A stretch of DNA of 60,422 nucleotides from Candidatus Zipacnadia bacterium (lineage in GTDB: Bacteria; Armatimonadota; Zipacnadia; Zipacnadales; Zipacnadaceae): contig JALGUR010000005.1 in the NCBI GenBank assembly GCA_029820565.1, forward strand, positions 1-60,422, given 5' to 3'. The notes beneath the pieces were generated by a model that saw only the letters and a list, made by a program, of their open reading frames with translations, was not told the DNA's origin and did not search any database. Positions 24,626 to 33,465 of this stretch are shown here, piece after piece. Position numbers and translations under genes: made by a program. The stretch's first letter is position 1. Each line of letters starts with the position of its first letter.

Positions 24626-26143
24626 ATGATTACAACGTTAATAAGAAAGCAAATGCGCGTTGCGCGAGCAGGAATAGCAGCCATATTGGTCCTACAACTG
24701 CTGTGGTTGCCTGCAGTGGTACCGGAACCGCAGTATCTGACTATTATTCACTTCAACGACTTCCATGGGCAATTGCTTCCGCTGGAACAGGATGGGAAGA
24801 GCGTGGGCGGGCTGGCGCGAGTGGCTACTATGGTAGATGAAACGCGGGATTGGAATGACCCACATAATGTACCTACTTTGCTGCTCAACGCCGGTGATGT
24901 GCTGCAGGGCACACCGCTCTCTACCGTGTTTCACGGGAAACCAGACTTCATCTGCCTGAATTTGATGGACTTAGATGCTATGGTCATCGGTAACCACGAG
25001 TTTGACTTTGGTCAAGAGAACCTGCTGGAACTTATGAAGTTGGCCCAATTTCCGGTAATAAGTGCTAATATCCGGTATCAAGCCACTGGCCACTGGCTGG
25101 CTTTGCCCCTTGTCAAATGCACTTTAGGTTCACAGGAGGCCATTATCTTTGCTCTTACTACTCCGGATACCGCCACTGAAAGCGATCCCAAGAAGGTTCG
25201 CGGGCTGCAATTTCTTGATCCCATTGCGACGGCACGCGGGATTGTGGAGGACTATCGGGGAAAGGTAAAATTCTTCATTGCCCTGACCCACCTGGGCAAG
25301 GAGGCTGACATCAAACTGGCCCAGGCCGTTCCCGAGATTGACCTGATCATCGGCGGCCACAGCCACGATGCCCTACAGCCGCCTCTTACGGTCGGGAATA
25401 CTCTCATCTGTCAGGCAGGCAGCCAAGGTCTGTATCTGGGGCAGGTGGATATGGTGGTGGATGATGGCCAGATAATCAAGTGGCGGGGGTTCTTGCGCCC
25501 GGTAGACGCCGGCTATGCACTGCGCCCTGACGTGCAAGAAGTCATTGACCTCTATGATCAGACGATACAGAAAGAAATAAAGCAGGTGATAGCTCAGGCT
25601 AAAGTTGCGCTCAACGGCGAGCGGGAAGCGGTGCGCAGTGGCGAGACAAATCTGGGGAATTTGCTGGCAGACATCGCCCGAGAGTTTACCCAGACGGATG
25701 TGGCCCTGCTCAACGGCGGCGGCATCCGGGCCAACATCTCGCAAGGACCAATTACCATTGAAGACGTTATGCGAGTGCTGCCTTTTGGTAATAAGTTGGC
25801 TAAAGTCGACCTAACTGGGCGACAATTGCGAGCGGTGTTGGAGTTTGATGCCGCCCTGGTGCGCCCTCATGGGGGCTTCTTACAGGTGTCGGGACTTAAT
25901 CTCATCATTGACGGTCAAACGCTATCAGAGGTCACCGTGGCGGGCCAGCCGCTGGATCCAGATCAGACCTACTCAGTAACAACCAACGAATTTCTGCTTA
26001 GTGGCGGCAATGGCTATACTATGTTGGCTGACGGGCAGAATGCCTGTCTTCTGGGTAGCACTATTAGTGCCATAGTCATTGATGCGCTACGGCTGCAGGG
26101 CGAAGTATCTGCGGAGTTAGAAGGCAGAATTGCAATCAGATGA
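24626..26143 (+). CDS. Secreted 5'-nucleotidase / 2',3'-cyclic phosphodiesterase-type metallophosphatase
   Basis: 505 residues from the ATG at 24626, which has GGAGG 6-10 bases before it; an upstream in-frame ATG at 24587 lacks one. A signal peptide is followed by the calcineurin-like metallophosphatase motifs: IIHFNDFHGQLLP, LNAGDV, VIGNHEFDFG, LTHLGK and IIGGHSHD. The C-terminal nucleotide-binding domain has GETNLGNLLADIAREF, LLNGGGIRA and TTNEFLLSGGNGYTML. This UshA-like architecture dephosphorylates extracellular nucleotides. It precedes the response regulator by a few bases, and both are on the plus strand. Confidence 0.92.
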   Translation: MITTLIRKQMRVARAGIAAILVLQLLWLPAVVPEPQYLTIIHFNDFHGQLLPLEQDGKSVGGLARVATMVDETRDWNDPHNVPTLLLNAGDVLQGTPLSTVFHGKPDFICLNLMDLDAMVIGNHEFDFGQENLLELMKLAQFPVISANIRYQATGHWLALPLVKCTLGSQEAIIFALTTPDTATESDPKKVRGLQFLDPIATARGIVEDYRGKVKFFIALTHLGKEADIKLAQAVPEIDLIIGGHSHDALQPPLTVGNTLICQAGSQGLYLGQVDMVVDDGQIIKWRGFLRPVDAGYALRPDVQEVIDLYDQTIQKEIKQVIAQAKVALNGEREAVRSGETNLGNLLADIAREFTQTDVALLNGGGIRANISQGPITIEDVMRVLPFGNKLAKVDLTGRQLRAVLEFDAALVRPHGGFLQVSGLNLIIDGQTLSEVTVAGQPLDPDQTYSVTTNEFLLSGGNGYTMLADGQNACLLGSTISAIVIDALRLQGEVSAELEGRIAIR

Positions 26144-26173
26144 ATTGTGGTGTTAGGGAAGGACGAATCTCTT

Positions 26174-26890
26174 GTGGAGAAAGATAGGATTTTACTGATA
26201 GATAGTCAGGAGGCTAATCAAGAGGCTATTGCGAGTGTGCTGAGCAAAGAGGGCTTCACCGTCCAGGTAGCGGATAATGGCGAGCAGGGCTTGGCCAGGC
26301 TGGCAGAATTCTGCCCTCATCTGTTGCTGGTGAACCAGGGCCTTCCCGATACAGATGGTTTGGAAGTCTGTCGCCAAGTGCGCCGCCAGTCACAAGTTCC
26401 CTTCATAATGCTTAGCAGCCGAGATGCCGAGATAGACAAGGTGGTGGCTCTGGAATTAGGCGCAGATGATTATATTACCAAACCCCTCGGTTTGCGGGAA
26501 TTAGTAGCCCGGGTACGGGCTCTATTGCGGCGCAGCGAAATTACCGAATCGGCTATCGCTCAGCGACAGCACCTTAGTTATTCCGAACTGGAAATAGACT
26601 TGCCTTCCCGCTCGGTGCAGGTACGAGGAGAGCAAGTGTACCTGACACCCAAGGAGTTTGACCTACTCTATTATCTGACCTCACGGGCTAATCTGGTATG
26701 CACCCGGCAAGAAATCATGGAGCACGTCTGGAATTACCCTCAGGGAGACGGCGACTCTCGGGCCATTGACACCCAGATAAATCATCTACGCAGCAAACTA
26801 TTCGACGGTCGGATTCTCTCCTGTCGCATTGCTACGGTCTGGGGGGTGGGCTACCGATTCGAGTCCGAAGCGACAGGCTTCGAATCCTGA
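26174..26890 (+). CDS. Atypical OmpR/PhoB-type response regulator (phospho-acceptor Asp replaced by Asn)
   Basis: 238 residues from the GTG at 26174 (AAGGA about 10 bases upstream); a GTG at 26147 is an alternative. It has an N-terminal receiver domain and a C-terminal winged helix (YLTPKEFDLLYYL, VWGVGYRFE). The receiver lacks key residues: the usual second acidic residue at the N-terminus is Ser11 (LLIDSQE) and the phospho-acceptor position is Asn54 (LLLVNQGLPDTDG). The late Lys (DYITKP) is kept. A normal phosphorelay is therefore unlikely; such regulators can work by dimerisation or ligand binding. No histidine kinase is nearby. It is 30 bases after the 5'-nucleotidase gene and probably co-transcribed with it. 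Confidence 0.88.
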   Translation: MEKDRILLIDSQEANQEAIASVLSKEGFTVQVADNGEQGLARLAEFCPHLLLVNQGLPDTDGLEVCRQVRRQSQVPFIMLSSRDAEIDKVVALELGADDYITKPLGLRELVARVRALLRRSEITESAIAQRQHLSYSELEIDLPSRSVQVRGEQVYLTPKEFDLLYYLTSRANLVCTRQEIMEHVWNYPQGDGDSRAIDTQINHLRSKLFDGRILSCRIATVWGVGYRFESEATGFES

Positions 26891-26905
26891 GGCTACTGGG
26901 AGGTT

Positions 26906-27940
26906 CTATAAGCCAAGCCGGGGAGAACTGGTCAATATCTTAAGGCCATCATGAGTTATTGCCACCATATCCTCCAAGCGCACTCCGCCCCAGTCGCTGA
27001 GGTAAATCCCCGGTTCCACCGTCACCACATTGCCCGCCGCGAGCGGCTCATCTCCGGTCTTACCCAGCCGGGGCAATTCATGGACCTCCAGGCCTACACC
27101 GTGGCCCAGGCTGTGACTGAAGTAGTCACCATAGCCGGCCTCGGCGATAACCTCCCGGGCCACACTGTCCACCTCAGCGCCAGTTATTCCCGGCTCAATT
27201 GCCTGTAACGCCGCCGTCTGGGCCGCCTGCACTACCCGATAAATCTCGACAAATTGGGAATTGGACGGTCCGATGATGACAGTGCGAGTAATATCTGAGC
27301 AATAGCCGTCCAACTGGGCCCCGACGTCAATTAGCACGATATCTCCACGTCGCAGGGACTGGTCAGTACTGGTGGCGTGAGCTGCTGCTGCATGGGAGCC
27401 AAATGCCACCACTGGCTCAAAACTGAGTCGGTCGGCCCCGCCGGTGACAATCCGCTCGCGTAGTTGCAAGGATAGTTGCTTCTCGGTAATGCCCGGCGAC
27501 AAATTAGCCAGCAAATCGGGAAGGACTGCGTCCACAATGGCAGCGGCGGCCTGGATCTTCTCTATCTCATCGTCCTCTTTAATCGCCCGCTGCTGCTCCA
27601 CAACTGCCCGTGTGCTGACCAGTTCTACTTCAGACATCTCCTCACTGAGATATTCATACATAGCGTAGGTGAGATTCTGGGCCTCAAAGGCTACTCGCTG
27701 GGGCGATGACTCGGCCAGATATTCGGCTACCTGGCGATGATATCCCTCGCTGCTGAACATAACCTGGCAGTCACTAATCTTGCCGGCTTCCTGTTCATAG
27801 CGACGGTCGGTGATTACTGCCGTCTGCTCGGCGGCGACTACCACCATACCCTCTCCGCTAAAGCCGGTCAGATACCGGACATTAGCGCTTGAACTCACCA
27901 CAAAAGCCTGGATCTCATTCTCCTCAGCCCAAGTTAGCAA
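26906..27940 (-). CDS. M24-family aminopeptidase (Xaa-Pro peptidase-like)
   Basis: 344 residues with the creatinase/prolidase layout. The N-terminal domain contains FVVSSSANVRYLTGFSGEG. The catalytic pita-bread domain carries the five metal ligands: Asp in VLIDVGA, Asp in CSDITR, His in HSLGHGVGLEVHE, Glu in TVEPGIY and Glu in VRLEDM. It removes N-terminal residues next to proline from peptides in the cytoplasm. The start is uncertain: a TTG at 27940 is used here, and the good GAGGAGG lies too far upstream, near the aroQ stop. The order aroQ-pepQ resembles the common aroQ-pepQ-efp operon, but efp is absent. Confidence 0.88.
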   Translation of the reverse strand: MLTWAEENEIQAFVVSSSANVRYLTGFSGEGMVVVAAEQTAVITDRRYEQEAGKISDCQVMFSSEGYHRQVAEYLAESSPQRVAFEAQNLTYAMYEYLSEEMSEVELVSTRAVVEQQRAIKEDDEIEKIQAAAAIVDAVLPDLLANLSPGITEKQLSLQLRERIVTGGADRLSFEPVVAFGSHAAAAHATSTDQSLRRGDIVLIDVGAQLDGYCSDITRTVIIGPSNSQFVEIYRVVQAAQTAALQAIEPGITGAEVDSVAREVIAEAGYGDYFSHSLGHGVGLEVHELPRLGKTGDEPLAAGNVVTVEPGIYLSDWGGVRLEDMVAITHDGLKILTSSPRLGL

Positions 27941-27966
27941 TTTTCGCCGACGCTGCTGGTAGTCAG

Positions 27967-28413
27967 TTATTCTTGCTCCTCCTCAATAATATGCTTGGCG
28001 GCGTGCAGAGCCAGAATGTAACTGGCTGGTCCGAATCCCGAAATCTGACCAGCGCAGACCGGTGCAGTTAACGACTGATGTCGGAAATCCTCACGGTCGG
28101 CGATATTACTGAGGTGAACTTCAATTGTGGGCAGGCCGACGGCGGCGATGGCATCGCGCAAGGCCACTGAGGTATGAGTGTAAGCGGCCGGATTTATAAT
28201 TATGGCCTGGGCCCAGTCATAAGCCTGCTGTACGGCCTCCACCAATTCGCCTTCATGATTGGACTGGACAATGGTCACTTCCATCCCCAGTTCGGCGGCC
28301 TGCTGCTGGATCATCTCGTTGATTTGGGCGAGAGTGGTCGTTCCGTATATGTCAGGCTCGCGCATCCCCAATAGATTCAAGTTAGGGCCATGTATGAGCA
28401 GCACTTTCGTCAC
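27967..28413 (-). CDS. aroQ: Type II 3-dehydroquinate dehydratase
   Basis: 148 residues, the standard size for the dodecameric type II enzyme. [16 protein letters not shown] carries the active-site Arg and Tyr loop, [17 protein letters not shown] the catalytic Asn/His region, and EVHLSNI the His that binds substrate. It converts 3-dehydroquinate to 3-dehydroshikimate in the shikimate pathway. The GTG start overlaps the stop of the upstream O-antigen-ligase gene (GTGA), with GAGG in place. Confidence 0.94.
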   Translation of the reverse strand: MTKVLLIHGPNLNLLGMREPDIYGTTTLAQINEMIQQQAAELGMEVTIVQSNHEGELVEAVQQAYDWAQAIIINPAAYTHTSVALRDAIAAVGLPTIEVHLSNIADREDFRHQSLTAPVCAGQISGFGPASYILALHAAKHIIEEEQE

Positions 28414-30821
28414 TGTCTTTCCTCCTTAACCAGCGCCATCCGGCCTTCTGGTCCCGGCAGTTGGTGATGAACCAGAATATATTCGGCTACGTCGGTGTCA
28501 TCTTTTTCCCATCCCGCCACTTCTGCGCCGGTTGACAATTCTTCCAATCCGTCCTCTATCAGTGTCAGGCCCTGCTGAAGTAATCTCTCGGCTTCCGTAG
28601 CGTTATTTTGCTCGTTCAATAAGGTAGCGAGGCTCACGCAACCGCGCCCGGTGAATAGTCTTTCGCCTGTCGATAGTCTCCGACCTCCCACCGCTTCAGC
28701 CACTAACTCTTCCAGAATCTGCTGTCCCCTTTGAGGCCGGTCCAAGGCCAGATACAATTCAGCGGCCCGCATCAGCGCCCCGGCCTCACCACGGCTCGCC
28801 AGACGCGCAGCGACCTGCTGGGCTACACGCCGCAGGTGCTCATATTCTGCCTCGTTCCACTGGCCTATCACGTGCATCATTTGCCGACGCAGTGGTAGTT
28901 GCTGCAGATACTTGGTCAACACTTTGGCGGCTGGGACCAAGTACAGGTATTCCTGCTCAGATTCGCCCCGCCGCGCCGCTTGCTTAGCCAGAAAATAGAA
29001 GGCCGGGGCATATATGGGCCGGGCATACTCCTTGGTTGGGGCATACTTGTATACTGGGCTGCGATATATGTCGGCCACCTGCTGATAACTTTCCTCGGCT
29101 TGCTTCAGTGACCCGGATAGTTGATATATTTGGCCCAGTGTTACCCAGCCCTGTACATAGGTGGGATACTCCCGTACGGCGCGGCGGACCGCGGCAATCG
29201 CCGAGGGCAAATCGCCGGCCTGGGCGTAGAGTTGTGCGAGGTGGCGATAGTTAGTGGCCTCAGTGGGCCGCAGTTGTGCTACACGCAGGCGTGCCCTAAT
29301 TGCCTCTGCCAGTGCCCGACCGCCCGTTGCCGGAGGCTGGGCCGCCTGATAATTAGCCAAATCTTCCCATAATTCAGCATCAAGGGGATCAAAGCGCAGC
29401 GCACGCTGGATCTGCCGCGTTGCCTCAGTATATGAGCCTCTCTTAGCCAGTACCGAGGCCCGGGCCGCCTGACTCTGTGCGATTAAACCCCAAACAGCAC
29501 CCATCAACGCTACGATAAGGCTGGCCAATATCACCAGACGGATGGCACGGAACGACACAGGCAGGATGCCTGTGCCACTGAGCGGCGGATGATAGCGCCG
29601 AGGGGCGCAGGTGGACAAGGCTAATCCTGCCAGTCCCCAGACAGTTAATGCTACCGCTGGCGAATACCAAGAATAATCAACCAGATTGTGCACCAGGAAG
29701 CCGACGAAGCCAGCAGCGCTGGCTGCTATCAGAGGGCGCTCAGTAGATGCGATTGCTCGTAGCCGCTTGGCTAATGCCCATAATATTGCCGCGAAGGCCA
29801 CTATTATTGCGGCCAGTGAAACTGCTCCCGTCTCTGCCGCAATCTGCAAGAAACTTTGGTGAGCCATACGGGTAAAGCCGGCCTGGGCGAAACGCGGGTA
29901 GACATACTGAAAACTGCCTGGCCCAAAACCGAACAGAGGTCGCACACCAATCATACTCAAAGTGCCCCGCCAGGTGAAATAGCGGAAGGCCGTGGAGTGC
30001 GACTCGGTGGTAAAAGCGGAGAGGAGCCGCACTCGTAGGGGCGGCACAGCCAGGGCCATTAGGCCACCCAGCACCAAACCAACCCCTACTAACCACCGTA
30101 CCCGACGAGCAGTGCTCGTGCCTGGCTCAGGCAGCGTTATTGCCAGTACAATGACCACTGCCACCGCCGCCACCAGGCCCCCCTTGGAGCCAGTCAGCAG
30201 CAGAGCCGCCGCCAGCAACATAACGATAAACGTTCCGGTCACTAAGTCCAGGCGATGCCCTGGTCCGGTGCTCCGCTGCCGCCACCACCCCAGGAATCCA
30301 ACCGCCAGAGGGAGGGCCAGGAGTAAATAGCCGGCCAGGAGATTGGGATTGTAGAAAGGTCCGAAGATACGCCAGGTGACTTCGCCAGAGGCCGCCACCG
30401 TCTGCACGTACTCCCGCAGCCCCCAGATTGCCGCTACTATGCCGCCCACAACCACCGCTGCACCAGCCGCCCACCGCCATTCCTCACTCCTGCCCATTGC
30501 CTGGCATAGCCAGAATATCAGCAAGTACCCGATAAGTTGGCCGACTGCCACCAGACTATCGTGCAGGTATACGGACCGCGTTAGGCTAAACAGGGATAGC
30601 CCCAGAAACACTACCAGGGCAATGTCAATGAGATTGGGCACGGGCAACTTGCGCATCTTAACTGTGCCCAGTGTCCAGATGATGGCTGCCACCAAAATGA
30701 CGGCCGTAGCCAGCAGAGACTGCCACACAAACAACTCACCGGCAAATGCCGGCAGTCCAGCCAAACACAGTATGATGAGGCTATATGAGATATATTGGGT
30801 TATGCGGCCAAGTTTGGACAT
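28410..30821 (-). CDS. O-antigen ligase/polymerase-family membrane protein with C-terminal TPR domain
   Basis: 803 residues from the ATG at 30821. About twelve membrane segments are followed by a soluble C-terminal half with TPR-like repeats ([39 protein letters not shown] segments). The Wzy/WaaL signature lies at about residues 300-360: [20 protein letters not shown] followed by [14 protein letters not shown]. Such proteins join or polymerise surface glycans. An earlier in-frame start at 30950 is rejected because it would put the palindromic element at 30838-30927 into coding sequence. It is translationally coupled to aroQ. Confidence 0.85.
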   Translation of the reverse strand: MSKLGRITQYISYSLIILCLAGLPAFAGELFVWQSLLATAVILVAAIIWTLGTVKMRKLPVPNLIDIALVVFLGLSLFSLTRSVYLHDSLVAVGQLIGYLLIFWLCQAMGRSEEWRWAAGAAVVVGGIVAAIWGLREYVQTVAASGEVTWRIFGPFYNPNLLAGYLLLALPLAVGFLGWWRQRSTGPGHRLDLVTGTFIVMLLAAALLLTGSKGGLVAAVAVVIVLAITLPEPGTSTARRVRWLVGVGLVLGGLMALAVPPLRVRLLSAFTTESHSTAFRYFTWRGTLSMIGVRPLFGFGPGSFQYVYPRFAQAGFTRMAHQSFLQIAAETGAVSLAAIIVAFAAILWALAKRLRAIASTERPLIAASAAGFVGFLVHNLVDYSWYSPAVALTVWGLAGLALSTCAPRRYHPPLSGTGILPVSFRAIRLVILASLIVALMGAVWGLIAQSQAARASVLAKRGSYTEATRQIQRALRFDPLDAELWEDLANYQAAQPPATGGRALAEAIRARLRVAQLRPTEATNYRHLAQLYAQAGDLPSAIAAVRRAVREYPTYVQGWVTLGQIYQLSGSLKQAEESYQQVADIYRSPVYKYAPTKEYARPIYAPAFYFLAKQAARRGESEQEYLYLVPAAKVLTKYLQQLPLRRQMMHVIGQWNEAEYEHLRRVAQQVAARLASRGEAGALMRAAELYLALDRPQRGQQILEELVAEAVGGRRLSTGERLFTGRGCVSLATLLNEQNNATEAERLLQQGLTLIEDGLEELSTGAEVAGWEKDDTDVAEYILVHHQLPGPEGRMALVKEERQ

Positions 30822-30837
30822 TGAGTTAGTGCCGTTT

Positions 30838-30927
30838 GTAGGGGCGGAAGTGTGAAGCATCTTCCGCCCGTTGTTCCCCGAGCATATCCACCTCGGGCGG
30901 ATGATCCGGTGGACATCCGCCCCTACA
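30838..30927. repeat. Family B palindromic element, copy 1 (90 bp)
   Basis: Perfect 12-bp inverted ends: TGTAGGGGCGGA and TCCGCCCCTACA. Inside are three hairpin arms: GGGCGGAAG...CTTCCGCCC, CCGAG...CTCGG and GGGCGGATG...CATCCGCCC. It lies in the gap between two divergently transcribed genes, 17 bases from the start at 30821. Confidence 0.85.
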
Positions 30928-31054
30928 CTGAACTTATCGAACACCACCACCCTGGCACACTACGGATATACTTCTGTTTGGCCACCCTATTACCTGCTCG
31001 ATCCTTTACTAATGAAGGTCAATTGGCATAGCACAAAGAACCTGTTGAATTATA

Positions 31055-31831
31055 GTGAGCGCCGCAGACCTCCAATTCGTCGCCGAGGTGGCCAACGCCG
31101 CCGGTCAGGCCGCTCTCCAGTCCTACGGGCAGACGCCTGCGGAGCCTAAGGCAGATGGCAGTCTGGTCACGCCCGCTGACCAGGCCGCGGAACGGCTGAT
31201 TCGCCAGCGCCTGCAAGCCCGCTGGCCTGAGGATAGCATAGTTGGCGAGGAGTTGCTGGGAGCCAAGGATTTGTCCCTGCCCCGCGTCTGGTGCCTTGAT
31301 CCGATTGATGGCACTCACAACTTCGTGGCCGGTCTACCCCTGTGGGCTGTTTCTATCGGGCTGTGCCAGGCCGGGCAGCCGACTCTCGGAGTGGTGTACG
31401 CGCCGGCACTGGACCTGACTTTCACCGGCGGCAGCGGTTTAGGCGCCTTCCTCAACGGCCGCCCCCTGCGAGCGAATCAGGACGAACAGATACTCCCCAA
31501 CGACCTGATTGGGTTCACCACCGAGGCCGGGGAAGCACTGGAGTTGTGCATGCCTCATAAAAGCCGCAATCTGGGAAGTGCCGCCCTGCACGCCTGCTAT
31601 GTGGCGGCGGGCGTATTCAAGGGCGCTATGTTTGCCGATTGGCGAGTCTGGGACCTGGCGGCCGGCTTGGCCATTGCTGCCGAGGCCGGGGCGGTAGCCT
31701 GCGCTTTGGATGGGACGCACCTGGAGAATCTATCTCAACTTGACGCCCACGACCGCCACGAACCGCTAATCCTGACGCCGCCGCAACTATGCGAGCAACT
31801 GGTGGGCAGCGTAGACCCCATCTCAGATTAA
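31055..31831 (+). CDS. Inositol monophosphatase-family phosphatase
   Basis: 258 residues. The three metal-site motifs are clear: GEELLG (Glu), LDPIDGTHNFVAGLPL (the Asp-x-x-Asp-Gly-Thr signature) and WDLAAGLAIAAEAGA. The family hydrolyses inositol monophosphates and related substrates such as histidinol phosphate, fructose bisphosphate or PAP; sequence alone does not separate these. The GTG at 31055 lacks a good ribosome-binding site, so the start is uncertain. It stands alone on the plus strand. Confidence 0.9.
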   Translation: MSAADLQFVAEVANAAGQAALQSYGQTPAEPKADGSLVTPADQAAERLIRQRLQARWPEDSIVGEELLGAKDLSLPRVWCLDPIDGTHNFVAGLPLWAVSIGLCQAGQPTLGVVYAPALDLTFTGGSGLGAFLNGRPLRANQDEQILPNDLIGFTTEAGEALELCMPHKSRNLGSAALHACYVAAGVFKGAMFADWRVWDLAAGLAIAAEAGAVACALDGTHLENLSQLDAHDRHEPLILTPPQLCEQLVGSVDPISD

Positions 31832-31874
31832 ATGGTAACGCTTTACTCAATCGTAGCCGACGCTGAGCAATGAG

Positions 31875-33449
31875 TTACTCGCCAGCAACTCCCCCAGATG
31901 CCCTGCGCCACACTTCGTAGGAGGCAACATCGGGCAGTTTGACATAGCCCTCCTGTAGCAATTCGTCTATGCCTAAAACCGCCATAGATTTAGCCTGGTT
32001 GGTCAGATGGTCTTTTTCTATGAAAACGTACTCAGGTGGGTTGGCTTCCAGGTCGCGCTGCCAGGCCGAGGTCAGATGTGTACGGAAGGGGGACGGCGGG
32101 CCGGAAGTGATTTGGTTGAAGTACCAATGGCCATAAAACCGGTTGACTGGCTTGGTATCCGAATTTAGATACAAGTGCGGGCTAAACGGCCAGACAAACA
32201 CACTATCGCCTGGGGCTGCTTGTCCCTCCAGCCAATCGCCGGCAATCTCGCCAGGCTCTTGTTTCATCGGCACCCCGAATACTCCCTTCCACTTAGATAC
32301 TGCCGGGCCGACTCGGGGGAAGAGACTGACCACTGCCATTATAGCCGCCGCCAGCACCAGAGCCAGGCTGTAGTGATGAGTGGCTGACTCCCGCAGAAGG
32401 CGGTAGGTGTGAGTGGCGTACAGGCCGGCCAGCACGACGCCAGCCGGCACCATCTGCATCAGATAATGGGGATAGTACCGCCCGCTGAGCGCTACACCCA
32501 TCGCCGCAAATGCCAGCCAGCAAATTAGCAAGCCTGCCTGCCAGCGCTGCTCTGCTTCTTGCCATTTCCCCTGTCTTTTCACTAAGCCAATTACCAGCAG
32601 CGCAACCCCGCACAGGGCTACGATCCAGAAAATGGGATTGCTTATTATCTCGCCCCGGATGAGCATTCCGAGGCGGTGGCTGGGGCGCCACTGCGGGCCA
32701 GCATCGCCTACACTGATAAGCACCAGATTGTCGCCGATCCATCTGCGCCAATAGTCAGCCAGTGCGCCCAAGTGGCAGAAGTATAGCGAAAAGCCGGCAG
32801 CGGGGATCAACACGCTCCCAACAGATGCAGCAAGTAGTTTTCCTGCATCCACAACAGATCGGCGGGCAACCCAAAGTGAATACGCAGTGGCACCGAAGAG
32901 TAACGCCAGAATGTCCAGGCCTGCCTTCCCGGTGACCTGCAAGGCCAGTCCGGCCAGGACACCGCCCACAAGTATCAGAGAAGTGCGCCGCCGGCGCAGG
33001 CCGGCAATAGTGGCAACAAAGCCGAAGACCATCCAAGGTTCCATCATCAACTCCGGCCCTAACCTCTGTCCTGATGGAAAGACAGCCGCTAACAACAGAA
33101 AAGTCACCGCGGCGCCCGCGGCGAAGCGGTCAAACAACTGCCGCGCCAGACAATATACTCCCGCCGCCAGAAATATCATTAGCACTGTCGACAACAGATT
33201 AATGGCAACCGGATTGTATCCGAATAATCGGTAGACGGCACTGAACAGGAAGAAAACCAGCGGGCCCTTGGTATCCCAGATGTCGCGATACAGTACAGCG
33301 CCGCGACTCATATCGCGAGGGCCCAGTGTCCATATAGCCTCATCATAGCCAAGTCCGGGCGAAGTAGGACGCAACAGTATCAGCAAGACGAACAGTAGCG
33401 CTATCCATACGGCTAACCAGATATGCCGTTGCCGTATAACCTTGCTCAT
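31875..33449 (-). CDS. GT39/ArnT-like integral membrane glycosyltransferase
   Basis: 524 residues from the ATG at 33449 (AAGGA 8-12 bases upstream); longer in-frame starts would overlap recD2. Eleven or so membrane segments. The first periplasmic loop has the acidic motif LGYDEAIWTLG and the following DIWDTKGPLVFFLF segment, typical of lipid-linked-sugar transferases of the dolichyl-phosphate-mannose/ArnT type. A C-terminal soluble portion contains FVWPFSPHLY. It would move a sugar from a polyprenyl carrier to protein or lipid. It is translated right after recD2, with start and stop 16 bases apart and overlapping. Confidence 0.83.
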   Translation of the reverse strand: MSKVIRQRHIWLAVWIALLFVLLILLRPTSPGLGYDEAIWTLGPRDMSRGAVLYRDIWDTKGPLVFFLFSAVYRLFGYNPVAINLLSTVLMIFLAAGVYCLARQLFDRFAAGAAVTFLLLAAVFPSGQRLGPELMMEPWMVFGFVATIAGLRRRRTSLILVGGVLAGLALQVTGKAGLDILALLFGATAYSLWVARRSVVDAGKLLAASVGSVLIPAAGFSLYFCHLGALADYWRRWIGDNLVLISVGDAGPQWRPSHRLGMLIRGEIISNPIFWIVALCGVALLVIGLVKRQGKWQEAEQRWQAGLLICWLAFAAMGVALSGRYYPHYLMQMVPAGVVLAGLYATHTYRLLRESATHHYSLALVLAAAIMAVVSLFPRVGPAVSKWKGVFGVPMKQEPGEIAGDWLEGQAAPGDSVFVWPFSPHLYLNSDTKPVNRFYGHWYFNQITSGPPSPFRTHLTSAWQRDLEANPPEYVFIEKDHLTNQAKSMAVLGIDELLQEGYVKLPDVASYEVWRRASGGVAGE

Positions 33450-33465
33450 CTGGGCCTGTCCTTCT

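Noticed and set aside
26872..26890. tRNA-like TTCGAATCC at the end of the response regulator gene
   Set aside because: It is part of the coding sequence and no cloverleaf can be drawn.
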